DNA from: a virus
DNA: 25,472 nucleotides
Virus record (IMG/VR): IMGVR_UViG_3300030099_002396
Coordinates: 1 to 25,472 of that record
Strand: one strand, 5' to 3'
Shown here one piece after another: positions 1-7,180 of this stretch. The notes below the pieces were generated by a model, which worked only from the letters and a program-made list of their open reading frames with translations, was not told where the DNA came from and searched no databases. Every line of letters begins with the position of its first letter. The first letter of the stretch is position 1. The position numbers were made by a program, and so were the translations under genes.

Positions 1-63
1 GTTGCTAAACACTGTTCAGTATGCAGGAAGGTACCTAAGAGCAAGGTGAACACTGTTCGGTAA
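1..63 (+). CDS. Possible 3' end of an upstream gene (partial)
   Basis: Frame 1 is open from the left edge to a TAA at 61-63, giving 20 residues that include a His-Cys-x2-Cys stretch (HCSVC) followed by basic residues, which could be the tail of a small zinc-ribbon-like protein. Twenty open codons at a window edge can occur by chance, and the same DNA carries two repeat half-sites (13-20 and 45-61), so it may equally be non-coding. The function is unknown. Confidence 0.25.
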   Translation, partial: VAKHCSVCRKVPKSKVNTVR

Positions 64-94
64 ATGCTCCTTCTCCATTACTAGCAGACACTAT

Positions 95-156
95 TCTACT
101 AGTGAGTAGATTATTGCCCCCTTCGACGATGACTCACTTATCTACTGACGAGTAGG
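95..156. repeat. Two copies of a 6-4-6 inverted repeat
   Basis: TCTACT-AGTG-AGTAGA at 95-110 is a perfect 6-bp dyad with a 4-base spacer. TCTACT-GACG-AGTAGG at 141-156 is the same dyad with one mismatch in the outermost base. The two copies start 46 bases apart. Their half-site differs from that of the larger array that follows, so they may bind a different protein. Confidence 0.7.
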
Positions 157-172
157 TTACAATGTACGAGGT

Positions 173-332
173 ACTGTACGTCTGTTCAGTAGTGAACAGC
201 GTTCAGCAGCGAGGGAGGGTGAACAAGTGTTCAGTACTGTACAGGTGTTCAGTGGTTGGGAGCTACTACTGTACAAGTGTTCACTGCTCATCTGTTCAGT
301 TACTACTGTTCAATACTGATCATCTGTTCAGT
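173..332. repeat. Array of 18-bp palindromic repeats (operator or iteron array)
   Basis: Six copies fit ACTGWACA-NN-TGTTCAGT, an 18-bp palindrome with 8-bp half-sites and a 2-bp centre: 173-190, 218-235, 236-253, 268-285, 283-300 and 315-332. Copies at 218 and 236 are directly adjacent, and copies at 268 and 283 share three bases. The right half-site TGTTCAGT is nearly invariant; the left one varies. Further half-sites or 1-bp-spacer versions lie at 13-20, 45-61, 191-207 and 307-314. A separate perfect dyad CTGTTCA-GTAG-TGAACAG occupies 182-199. Repeated palindromes of this kind usually bind a dimeric HTH protein (operator) or a replication initiator; TerS binding is also possible. Confidence 0.85.
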
Positions 333-356
333 CGGTAGGGGTACCCCCCCAAAGTG

Positions 357-387
357 TTGACATGCCCAGATTTGGGGAGACTAAAAA
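357..387 (+). promoter_or_regulatory. Possible promoter just downstream of the palindrome array
   Basis: A perfect -35 hexamer TTGACA lies at 357-362, 25 bases after the last palindrome. The best -10-like element is TAAAAA at 382-387 with a 19-base spacer, which is poor. If active, the array would sit immediately upstream, where an activator would bind. Confidence 0.25.
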
Positions 388-443
388 ATATCTGGATGAC
401 TTTTTAAGGTTTTGATTGTTTTAGGGCATTGTGGACATGTTTT

Positions 444-452
444 TGTTATACT
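444..452 (+). promoter_or_regulatory. Possible extended -10 promoter for rusA-terS-terL
   Basis: TGTTATACT at 444-452 fits an extended -10 element (TGn followed by TATACT). No good -35 lies at the normal distance, as is common for extended -10 promoters. It would give a leader of about 55 bases before the RusA start at 513. Confidence 0.35.
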
Positions 453-512
453 ATTTTTGCAGATGCTTTTTGAGTGGTATATTTATTTTGAATAATCACG
501 CAGGAGTATACA

Positions 513-965
513 ATGTACGCAGGTTATGGAGCAGGCATGGAAGAGACCAAAGGAACGATACCTACAAAAATACAAACATTTATAGTCAGAATGAATCCGG
601 TAGCGAAGGGTAGACCGAGATTTACGAAGACAGGTAGAGCTTATACTCCGAAAAAAACGAAGGAGGCAACAGATGTTATTGCAAAAAAAATAGAAGAGAA
701 TCGTGGAGAGCAGATTGGTAAGGGTGTTCCGGTTTCTTTATATTGTAAGTTTATGTGTAAGCGTCCGGTTAGTTTGGGTAAGGGTGATAAGGTGTTAAAG
801 ACAACGAAGCCAGATGTAGACAACTATTTAAAGCTGGTGATGGATGCTTGTAATCAATCAGGAGTTTGGGAAGATGACAGTCAGGTGGTTGAGGTTCTTG
901 CACAGAAATGGTATTGTGCAGATTATCAGGAGCCAGAGATCCAGATACAGATAAGTAGGTTATAA
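513..965 (+). CDS. rusA: RusA-family Holliday junction resolvase / endodeoxyribonuclease
   Basis: This 150-residue protein is a RusA-type endonuclease that cleaves branched DNA such as Holliday junctions. It has the family's PxxKGRPRF-type N-terminal stretch (residues 29-37), then KPDVDN (100-105) with Asp101 and Asp103, Lys107, Asp111 and a GVWEDDSQV stretch carrying Asp121/Asp122. These match the RusA catalytic aspartates. The start at 513 has a good ribosome-binding site (AGGAG at 502-506). The gene sits directly before the terminase genes and is probably co-transcribed with them. In this late position it may trim branches from replicated concatemers before packaging, although the host gene serves recombination. 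Family assignment is secure; the packaging role is inference. Confidence 0.9.
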   Translation: MYAGYGAGMEETKGTIPTKIQTFIVRMNPVAKGRPRFTKTGRAYTPKKTKEATDVIAKKIEENRGEQIGKGVPVSLYCKFMCKRPVSLGKGDKVLKTTKPDVDNYLKLVMDACNQSGVWEDDSQVVEVLAQKWYCADYQEPEIQIQISRL

Positions 966-966
966 A

Positions 967-1344
967 ATGAAGATTACACAGAAGCATAAGAAGGCTGCGT
1001 TGTTATGTGCGCAGGGGTATTTGAGTTTAAAGCAGATAGCGAATGAGGTGGGTGTAGCTCGTCAGACGTTGGTGCAGTGGAAGACCAAGGCAGATTTCAA
1101 GGCATTGATAATAGGGTATAATGAGCCTTTGTTTGATACAGAAGTTCGAGAGCGTAATCTTTTAGACCAGGCGTATAAGACGTTGCAGATTGTAATGGAG
1201 AATGGTCAGAATGATGGTGCGAAGGTAAATGCAGCCAAGTATGTGATTGACACGTTTCGTAATAAGAAGGGAGTCAAGGGTAAGTTTACGAACGCGAATG
1301 ATGGTGAGATGAAGAACATCTTGAAGTTGGTAGAGGATAAATGA
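967..1344 (+). CDS. terS: Terminase small subunit (HTH DNA-recognition protein)
   Basis: A 125-residue protein starting one base after the RusA stop and overlapping TerL by four bases (ATGA). Residues 1-45 form a clear helix-turn-helix of the kind found in phage small terminases: QKHKKAALL, then LSLKQIANEVGVARQTLVQWK with the recognition helix near 30-41. The rest is charged and probably helical, suiting oligomer formation and contact with TerL. Small terminases bind the packaging initiation site and stimulate the TerL ATPase. The call rests on the HTH, the size and the immediate TerL neighbour. The ribosome-binding site is weak, so translation is probably coupled to RusA. Confidence 0.85.
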   Translation: MKITQKHKKAALLCAQGYLSLKQIANEVGVARQTLVQWKTKADFKALIIGYNEPLFDTEVRERNLLDQAYKTLQIVMENGQNDGAKVNAAKYVIDTFRNKKGVKGKFTNANDGEMKNILKLVEDK

Positions 1345-2885
1345 GCGTACCGTATATATCGTACAAGATTCCTAGAAGGCATCGTAAGGATTTGCAGGAT
1401 GTGTTAGCGGATCCGATAAAGTTCTTTCGTTTGTTGCGCGTGCAAGACAAGTATAGTGGTGCGTACAAACAGTTTGACTTGTATCCAGAACAGGAACAGT
1501 TATTGCAGCAGATATGCAACAGTAAGAAGATTATTGTTGTGAAGCCGAGACAGATTGGTGTGAGTACTCTTTTGAGGGCCTATGCCTTTTGGAAGGTGTA
1601 TACGAGTAAGGATCCGATTAAGTATGGTGTATTGAGTTTCCATGATCGTTCTGCGAAGCACTTGAGGAAGATGGACAACAACTTTCTTGCAGGATTGCCT
1701 GAGATGTTGAAGCGTCATTGTTCGATAGACAACACAACGGATTTGATTTTTGATGACACGCAAGCTGGCCTATCGTCGTATACTGCTAGATCTAGTGGAG
1801 GAACTCGTTCATTTACGTTGAACGCAGCGCATTTGAGCGAGTTTGCTTTCTATCCAGATCAGGAAGAGGTATTGGCACAGGTAGTTGCGACAGTAGGTAA
1901 GGGGCAGATTGTAATAGAGTCTACTCCTAATACAGTGGGTGATGTATTTCATAAGCTGTGTAAGGAGGCTCCTGACAATGGTTGGACATTGGTAACGTTT
2001 TGGTGGTGGCAGCATCAGAACTACAGGACTCCAGCACCGACCGACATGATATATACAGAAGAGGAACAGAAGCTCATAAACTTGTATGGATTAGATGACG
2101 ATCAGATTCAGTGGCGTAGAGAACAGGTATCGACCATTGGCATTGACAAGTTTAAGCGAGAGTACCCTGCATCGATAGATGATGCTTTCTCGTTTGGTAG
2201 TTCTGCCTATTTTGATCCAGATGCGTTGGACCGTATAGAGCCTATTATCTTTGATGGTAATGAGCGAGTATACGAGAAGGAGGTATACAGTGATGACGTA
2301 TATGCAGTTGGAGTGGATGTGGCAGGTGGCGTTGGTGGGGATTATAGCTGTATTTGCGTTGTGTCTTGTTCTAGCCGTGAAGTAGTATATCAGTATAGAT
2401 GCAATACGATTACTCCTGTAGAGTTCTCTGAGAAGATAATGCACATTGCACAAAAGTATAATGAAGCAATGGTATTGTGTGAGTCAAACAACCACGGACA
2501 TGTAGTGATACAGAAGTTGATTGATTATGGGTATACTAATCTTTGGTATAGTACAGAGGGTAAGCATTGGGTTACGAGTGCAAAGAGTAAGATTGAGGCG
2601 TATGAGATTTTGCGTGAAATGATTTCTTCTGACATGTTATCGAGATTGGATATGACTACGTTGATGGAGTTGCGTAGTATGACTATATATAAGGTTGCAC
2701 CAGAGGCTCCTAATGGGTTGCATGATGACTTGGCTGACTCATTGGCATTGGCATATAGGTGTGCAAGAGATATACCAAGTTATATGGTTCGCAATGCAAA
2801 GCAGGGATTAATGGATAGAATGATTAGCAATCGACGAGCAAAACGTATAAGATTGATGCGATTACCTTATAGGAGTGCACAATGA
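1341..2885 (+). CDS. terL: Terminase large subunit (packaging ATPase-nuclease)
   Basis: A 514-residue packaging motor and headful/cleavage nuclease. ATPase domain: Walker A-like KPRQIGVST at 68-76, Walker B region ending in Glu167 (AHLSEFAF), and coupling motif ESTPN at 193-197. Nuclease domain of RNase H fold: Asp326 in VGVDVAGGVGGDYS, Glu381 in CESNNHG, and Asp462/Asp463 in HDDLADSLALA, which form the expected metal-binding set. The length is normal for the family. The start overlaps the TerS stop as ATGA, and the end overlaps the portal start in the same way. All catalytic motifs are intact. Confidence 0.97.
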   Translation: MSVPYISYKIPRRHRKDLQDVLADPIKFFRLLRVQDKYSGAYKQFDLYPEQEQLLQQICNSKKIIVVKPRQIGVSTLLRAYAFWKVYTSKDPIKYGVLSFHDRSAKHLRKMDNNFLAGLPEMLKRHCSIDNTTDLIFDDTQAGLSSYTARSSGGTRSFTLNAAHLSEFAFYPDQEEVLAQVVATVGKGQIVIESTPNTVGDVFHKLCKEAPDNGWTLVTFWWWQHQNYRTPAPTDMIYTEEEQKLINLYGLDDDQIQWRREQVSTIGIDKFKREYPASIDDAFSFGSSAYFDPDALDRIEPIIFDGNERVYEKEVYSDDVYAVGVDVAGGVGGDYSCICVVSCSSREVVYQYRCNTITPVEFSEKIMHIAQKYNEAMVLCESNNHGHVVIQKLIDYGYTNLWYSTEGKHWVTSAKSKIEAYEILREMISSDMLSRLDMTTLMELRSMTIYKVAPEAPNGLHDDLADSLALAYRCARDIPSYMVRNAKQGLMDRMISNRRAKRIRLMRLPYRSAQ

Positions 2886-4564
2886 AAGCAAAGATTGCAG
2901 AGGCGTTGTTTCGTAAACACGAATCATATTGGGATGAGCAAAAGGCAGAGTTGAGAAAACTTCGTTCTGCGTACATGACCAGGTATTGGGATAAGGACTA
3001 CGCACCTGATCAGGTTTTGATTGAGACAACACGTGCGTATGAATACATCGAAGGTTATATAGCATCGTTGTATGCACGCAATCCTTCTGTGATTGTCAAG
3101 GGTGATGTACGAGGAAGAGGGGATTCACAGAAAGTTCAGGCCCTATCCAATGCGTTCCTTGATAAGGTTCGAACACAGATAGAGGATGTGTCACGACTCG
3201 CTTTGATATACCCATGTGCTTTTTTAAAACTGTATGCGACACAGCATCCAGATCCATTTAAACGTGTGGGTGTGTCAGCGGTTGCGGCATGGGATGTGAT
3301 TGTAGATACAGATGCACCAAGCTGGTCTGAGCAGAAGTATGTTGGTCACAGATACCACATGACATTACAGGAAGCCAAGTCTAAGTATGGTAATAAAAAG
3401 TATGCAGCACATCAGCTGATTCGATTCTTAGATTATGATAATAGTCATGACAACTCATCGTATGCAGTAAACTTGTCAGCATTGAATGAGAGTGGTCAAG
3501 AACCAGATAGTCCATTTGAGTATATACAGGTTGTAGAGTTTTATGACCTGGAGAACAACAAGATGTATGTGTGGAGTCCAGACTACGCAAATGGTGAGAA
3601 GTGGTTGTATGATGGTGTTGAGATTGAGATTGGTGATGGTGAGAATACAGAGGTACAAAAGTATGATCAGATACCATTTACTGACGCGGCTAATAATCCT
3701 TTGGCTCCTTTGGTCCCTTTATTCTTTTCTCGTCAGCCTGACATTCCTATGCGTGGGTATTCAGCACTTCGTAGAGTCTACTCGCAAGTAGAAGAAACCA
3801 ACATTATTCGTACATATCAGTCTACAATGGTACGTAGAGCAGCACGACAATGGATTGTAAAGAAGGGTGTGTTTACCGATGAGGATATGGCAAAGCTGGC
3901 ATTGGGTGCAGATGGTGAGTACATTGAGGCAGAGCTTAGTCCAAGTCAGAATCTTAGTGGCTCGATACAGGCAGTTCCTCACACAGGTGTTCCTCCTGAG
4001 TTGGAAACATATATACGTCAAGTCAATGATGATTTCCAACGTGGTAGTATTATGGCTCCCTTCACGAGAGGAGAAGCTACACGTGCTACGGCAACAGAGA
4101 TTACAGCATTGGCTTCGTACAGTTCCAGTGAGATTGGGCGATTGGCGCGAGAACGTGATGCAATGATTGAGTATGCAGCATCTGTATATGTAAGTATGAT
4201 GAAAATCTTTTTAGAAGATGATCCTGACGTGATTGTTATAAATGGAAAGACACAGGTTGTACGAGCAGATGATTTAGATGGTGATTTTAGTTTTTACGCT
4301 TTAGATGCAGGAGCGACACCAGTATCAGAGGCCGTGAAGAAGCAAGACTTTTTGAATGCAATCGGTACTTTAATAGAGCTGGGTGTTCCACAACAAAAAG
4401 TTTTACAAGAACTCGTGCGGAGACTGGACCTTCCAGAGGATTTTTTGGAGACTCAAGTTGAAGGAATACAAGATTTAGCACAAACACAACAACAACCTTC
4501 CCCTACGGCAACGATTGAACAAGGAGTCCCTGGATCTCCTGAACAAGTTGCTCAACTACTATAG
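2882..4564 (+). CDS. Portal protein
   Basis: A 560-residue portal, the twelve-subunit ring at the head vertex through which DNA enters and leaves. The call rests on position directly after TerL, on size, and on typical content: a helical N-terminus rich in charged residues, a middle region with repeated Tyr/Trp-rich strands (GYIASLYARNPSV, WDVIVDTDAPSW), an RVYSQVEETNIIRTYQ helix near residue 300, and a region around 380-425 with TRGEATRATATEITALASYSS, which resembles the 'ATEI/ATEV' helix of podovirus portals. The C-terminal 40 residues are Gln/Pro-rich and probably flexible. It overlaps TerL by four bases and is followed after nine bases by the Met-rich gene. Confidence 0.92.
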   Translation: MKAKIAEALFRKHESYWDEQKAELRKLRSAYMTRYWDKDYAPDQVLIETTRAYEYIEGYIASLYARNPSVIVKGDVRGRGDSQKVQALSNAFLDKVRTQIEDVSRLALIYPCAFLKLYATQHPDPFKRVGVSAVAAWDVIVDTDAPSWSEQKYVGHRYHMTLQEAKSKYGNKKYAAHQLIRFLDYDNSHDNSSYAVNLSALNESGQEPDSPFEYIQVVEFYDLENNKMYVWSPDYANGEKWLYDGVEIEIGDGENTEVQKYDQIPFTDAANNPLAPLVPLFFSRQPDIPMRGYSALRRVYSQVEETNIIRTYQSTMVRRAARQWIVKKGVFTDEDMAKLALGADGEYIEAELSPSQNLSGSIQAVPHTGVPPELETYIRQVNDDFQRGSIMAPFTRGEATRATATEITALASYSSSEIGRLARERDAMIEYAASVYVSMMKIFLEDDPDVIVINGKTQVVRADDLDGDFSFYALDAGATPVSEAVKKQDFLNAIGTLIELGVPQQKVLQELVRRLDLPEDFLETQVEGIQDLAQTQQQPSPTATIEQGVPGSPEQVAQLL

Positions 4565-4573
4565 GAGTATAAC

Positions 4574-5059
4574 ATGTCAATACCACAAGAAATGATGATG
4601 CAAGCAGAAGCAATCGGAGCCGGAATGGATGCGGCCCAACAACAAGGAATGGAAATCATGACACCTCAAGGTCAGTATTCAGCACGTGCGCTTAATGCTG
4701 TTGTAGATGTAATCAATGAGATTATGCCTATGTTTGGTGAAATGAATCCTATGCCACAATACACAGAAGATATGACAATGATGCCACAGGAACTTATGAA
4801 TGCGCTTATGGCAATCATGACTGTAGCAGAGCAAGCTGGTGTTCCTATAGAGATGGAACTTAGTGCGATTGTATCAGACAATGATTTGGCTAAACTTGCA
4901 GCATTGATTAAACGATTGGTAAAAGACCAAACTTTAAAAGACTTTCTGACACAAGGTGAAACAGAAGAAGTTACAGAAGAAGTTACTATGGAATCTGCCC
5001 CTGCGCCCGAGGGTGGTATGGAAATATCGGATGAAGAACTATTTGCCCAGAGAGTATAA
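4574..5059 (+). CDS. Methionine-rich head protein of unknown function
   Basis: 161 residues with no family that I can name with certainty. About 20 are Met, 18 of them in the first 94 residues (runs such as EMMMQ, IMPMFGEMNPMPQY and EDMTMMPQELM). The middle (95-125) looks helical, and the C-terminal 40 residues are acidic (EEVTEEV, DEEL). It lies between the portal and scaffold genes with a strong ribosome-binding site (AGGAG at 4564-4568) and its stop overlaps the scaffold start as TAATG. The position suggests a head-assembly or portal-associated protein. The Met-rich amphipathic part could bind a partner's hydrophobic surface; that is inference. Confidence 0.8.
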   Translation: MSIPQEMMMQAEAIGAGMDAAQQQGMEIMTPQGQYSARALNAVVDVINEIMPMFGEMNPMPQYTEDMTMMPQELMNALMAIMTVAEQAGVPIEMELSAIVSDNDLAKLAALIKRLVKDQTLKDFLTQGETEEVTEEVTMESAPAPEGGMEISDEELFAQRV

Positions 5060-5922
5060 TGTCAGAAGAGAACAACGATAATACAGCAAACCTTGAAACC
5101 GTGACTCCTACGGAGGACACTCCTGCAGTCTCCGAACAACCAGAAGTCACACCGAATGATCGACCATCGATTGATAACTACAAGGATGATTATGACAAAC
5201 GAGTGGATGCTTTATTGGCTCGTCATGAAGCAGAACAACGTGGTGAACCAGCACCAGAACCAGAAGGACTTCGAGAAGGAGAATCCTGGGACAAGTTGTT
5301 TGACCAAGCAGATGAAAATAGTCAAAGAGCAATGCAGCAACTTCGTGCAGATTACACACGTAAGACGCAAGAGTTGGCTGCAGAACGTAAAGAACTTCAA
5401 GAGCAGGCTCAGCATCTTCAAGCGATGAAGATGAACCTGGAAGATAATGCTGCATACAAAGCGATTCAAGAAGCGGCTCAACAAGATACAGGTGATTTTG
5501 ATCCGTATGATACAGCCTCATTTGAACGATATGTAAATAGGATTGTGGCTGAACGTTTGCAATCGGTATTACAACCGATGGCAGAGCAACAGATGAAAGC
5601 AACTGCACAAACTAAGGTACAGTCTTTTATGAACAATCATCCAGATTTACAAACAGATGAAGCATTGAAAACAGAGGTTCGTCAAACATTACTTGATAAC
5701 GAATCTTTGTCACTACAAGATGCGTACTGGATTGTAAAGGGAAGACGCAGTCATAGTGCATCAGAACGAGAAGCAGTACAAAAACTAGCATTTAAGAATG
5801 CTGCAAAAGCAAGTGGACTCAAAGTAGGAGTAGGCCAGAACAAGGGTGCAACAGTGCCCAAAGGTGCTAAAAAAATGAGAGCAGCAGACTTGTACCAACA
5901 TTTACTTAAACAACAGAAATAA
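5059..5922 (+). CDS. Scaffolding protein (capsid assembly)
   Basis: A 287-residue highly charged protein. Residues 1-75 are acidic, Pro/Glu-rich and likely disordered. Residues about 85-140 form a Gln/Glu/Ala/Lys-rich coiled coil (YTRKTQELAAERKELQEQAQ). The rest is helical, and the C-terminus is basic (KGAKKMRAADLYQHLLKQQK), as expected of a scaffold tail that contacts the capsid inner face. It sits between portal and capsid genes, the standard scaffold position. No Ser/His/Asp protease signature is visible, so it is probably a plain scaffold. The TAATG overlap with the preceding gene suggests coupled translation. Confidence 0.88.
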   Translation: MSEENNDNTANLETVTPTEDTPAVSEQPEVTPNDRPSIDNYKDDYDKRVDALLARHEAEQRGEPAPEPEGLREGESWDKLFDQADENSQRAMQQLRADYTRKTQELAAERKELQEQAQHLQAMKMNLEDNAAYKAIQEAAQQDTGDFDPYDTASFERYVNRIVAERLQSVLQPMAEQQMKATAQTKVQSFMNNHPDLQTDEALKTEVRQTLLDNESLSLQDAYWIVKGRRSHSASEREAVQKLAFKNAAKASGLKVGVGQNKGATVPKGAKKMRAADLYQHLLKQQK

Positions 5923-5924
5923 AT

Positions 5925-6041
5925 ATGTTATACAATAATCATGTCGCATTGTGGATTCCCCTGAAAACAGGACACGTTGAAGCAACTCCCCCACGAGGAT
6001 ACGAGGCGATGGATACAATAAACCCTAACGTAGGAGCCTAA
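5925..6041 (+). CDS. Small ORF of 38 codons between scaffold and capsid genes
   Basis: ATG at 5925, two bases after the scaffold stop, is followed by 38 sense codons and TAA at 6039-6041, one base before the capsid ATG at 6043. The ORF therefore fills almost exactly the gap that otherwise looks intergenic. The peptide looks protein-like: it contains HVALWIPLKTGHVEATPPRG and ends NPNVGA. It has no clear Shine-Dalgarno sequence, so it would rely on re-initiation from the scaffold gene. The capsid gene's own ribosome-binding site (AGGAG at 6032-6036) lies inside its last codons. No family is recognised. Its place suggests a minor head or assembly protein. Confidence 0.6.
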   Translation: MLYNNHVALWIPLKTGHVEATPPRGYEAMDTINPNVGA

Positions 6042-6042
6042 C

Positions 6043-7170
6043 ATGGCAATCCAACCCGACATTCTAGCGTCAACCCTGCGTATCTTGAAAGATCGTGAGG
6101 TAGACAATACATTTAAAAACATTCCATTGCTTGATGCAATCCGTAGTCACGGAGCAGTTATCGAGAGTGATGGTGGTAGCAAGGTAAACTGTCCTGCTAT
6201 TATGACTGAACATTCAATGATTACTCAGCTGTCTAGTGGATACGAGTCTGTAAATCTTGCAGTTAAAGATCCTCTTCGTCAGACTGAATACAACTGGTGT
6301 GATTTTATTGCTCCTGTAGTAATCACTGAGAAAGAACAACTATCCAACAAAGGTGACCGTGCTGTAATCAACATTGCAGAAGCTCGTCTTAAGTCTGTAA
6401 TGGGTATGTTGCAACGTGAGTTCTGTAAGCAAGTTGTAAACAACGAGTCTACTATTCTTTCCGAACTTCAAACCTTGTCTCCAAAAGGAGCAAACGGTTG
6501 GTTTGGATGTCAACCATTTGGTTCTCAAGAAGGATTAGTTGGTGGGCTTGATAAGGCTACATATACAGATACATTCCAAAACCAATATGTAGATTGCCCA
6601 TCTGCTTTCCCTGATGAGACTGATCATGCTGTTCGTCTTTTCCGTGCAATGAGCAAGTTGTATATTGATTCTCAAGTGTATGCTCCAGAAGGTGAAGTAG
6701 ACATTATTCTTATGTCACCACGATGCTACGAGCTTTACAAGAATAGTTTGTTTGCTCAAGAGCGTTACACATCTATTCAAGAGCAACGTGACATGGCTGG
6801 TAAACTTGGACTTATGTTCAATGGTGCAAAGGTTTATGTTGAGCCTAATCTTGCAGGGACATTTGTACAGACTGATCTTACAAAACCTGCACAGAATATG
6901 AGTGGAGTTGACATTACTTTTGGAACTTCTACTAGTAATCATTATCAAACTGACGGTGCTGCTGTTGGTACTATTGATGCAATGTTCTTGAACTCAAAAC
7001 TTATGTCATTGTACTTTGATCGTGATGCTTACTTTGAAATGGGTGAGTTTGAGCGTATCAGTGGATATGCAGCAATGGCCGCAAACATCATGACTCGTAC
7101 ACAACTTGCTACTGCAAACTTGTCTGGACATGGTATCCTTATCAATGCATTTGCTACTATTAATCCATAA
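6043..7170 (+). CDS. Major capsid protein
   Basis: 375 residues, called from position after the scaffold, size, and HK97-fold-like composition: an N-terminal arm (residues 1-45), a long helix near 105-135 (DRAVINIAEARLKSVMGMLQREFCK) resembling the spine helix, and a C-terminal segment ending in FATINP. There is no prohead-protease-type N-terminal extension. The start at 6043 has a strong ribosome-binding site (AGGAG at 6032-6036). Codon choice differs from nearby genes: leucine is often CTT, whereas the terminase and tail genes lean on TTG, consistent with very high expression. I cannot name the exact capsid family. Confidence 0.88.
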   Translation: MAIQPDILASTLRILKDREVDNTFKNIPLLDAIRSHGAVIESDGGSKVNCPAIMTEHSMITQLSSGYESVNLAVKDPLRQTEYNWCDFIAPVVITEKEQLSNKGDRAVINIAEARLKSVMGMLQREFCKQVVNNESTILSELQTLSPKGANGWFGCQPFGSQEGLVGGLDKATYTDTFQNQYVDCPSAFPDETDHAVRLFRAMSKLYIDSQVYAPEGEVDIILMSPRCYELYKNSLFAQERYTSIQEQRDMAGKLGLMFNGAKVYVEPNLAGTFVQTDLTKPAQNMSGVDITFGTSTSNHYQTDGAAVGTIDAMFLNSKLMSLYFDRDAYFEMGEFERISGYAAMAANIMTRTQLATANLSGHGILINAFATINP

Positions 7171-7180
7171 GAGGTGAAAC

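Larger units (their letters stand above)
1..512. other. Non-coding, repeat-rich control region upstream of the terminase operon
   Basis: About 450-510 bases without a convincing gene, in a genome where other gaps rarely exceed 70 bases. It holds two families of short dyad repeats (95-156 and 173-332, listed separately), a GGGGTACCCC palindrome at 338-347 running into a seven-C tract, and weak promoter-like motifs at 357-387 and 444-452. Its position just before rusA-terS-terL suits a late control region, a replication origin or a packaging site. The sequence alone does not decide between these. Confidence 0.7.

Noticed and set aside
220-233. LexA-type box (GAAC-N4-GTTC)
   Set aside because: Only one copy of the array fits this form; the others have ACTGTACA or ACTGATCA on the left. 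The palindrome family is better described by its own consensus.
362-415. 17-codon ORF (MPRFGETKKYLDDFLRF) inside the control region, as a possible leader peptide
   Set aside because: Too short, no ribosome-binding site, and a start overlapping the TTGACA motif. It looks protein-like but chance cannot be excluded.
431-613. 60-residue plus-strand ORF overlapping the RusA start
   Set aside because: It overlaps RusA by about 100 bases in another frame and has no ribosome-binding site. RusA is clearly supported from 513.
5147-5608. 153-residue minus-strand ORF opposite the scaffold gene
   Set aside because: It is antisense to a well-supported gene with normal codon structure and has an unlikely composition for a protein.
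5927-5936. TGTTATACAAT as an extended -10 promoter for the capsid gene, matching TGTTATACTAT near 444
   Set aside because: The bases are codons of the newly seen 38-codon ORF and there is no -35. The resemblance may be chance in AT-rich DNA.
5946-5955. GCATTGTGGA shared with 426-435, as a possible phage promoter element
   Set aside because: The same word also occurs inside a gene near 21650 and its order relative to the TGTTATAC motif differs, so it does not behave like a conserved promoter.
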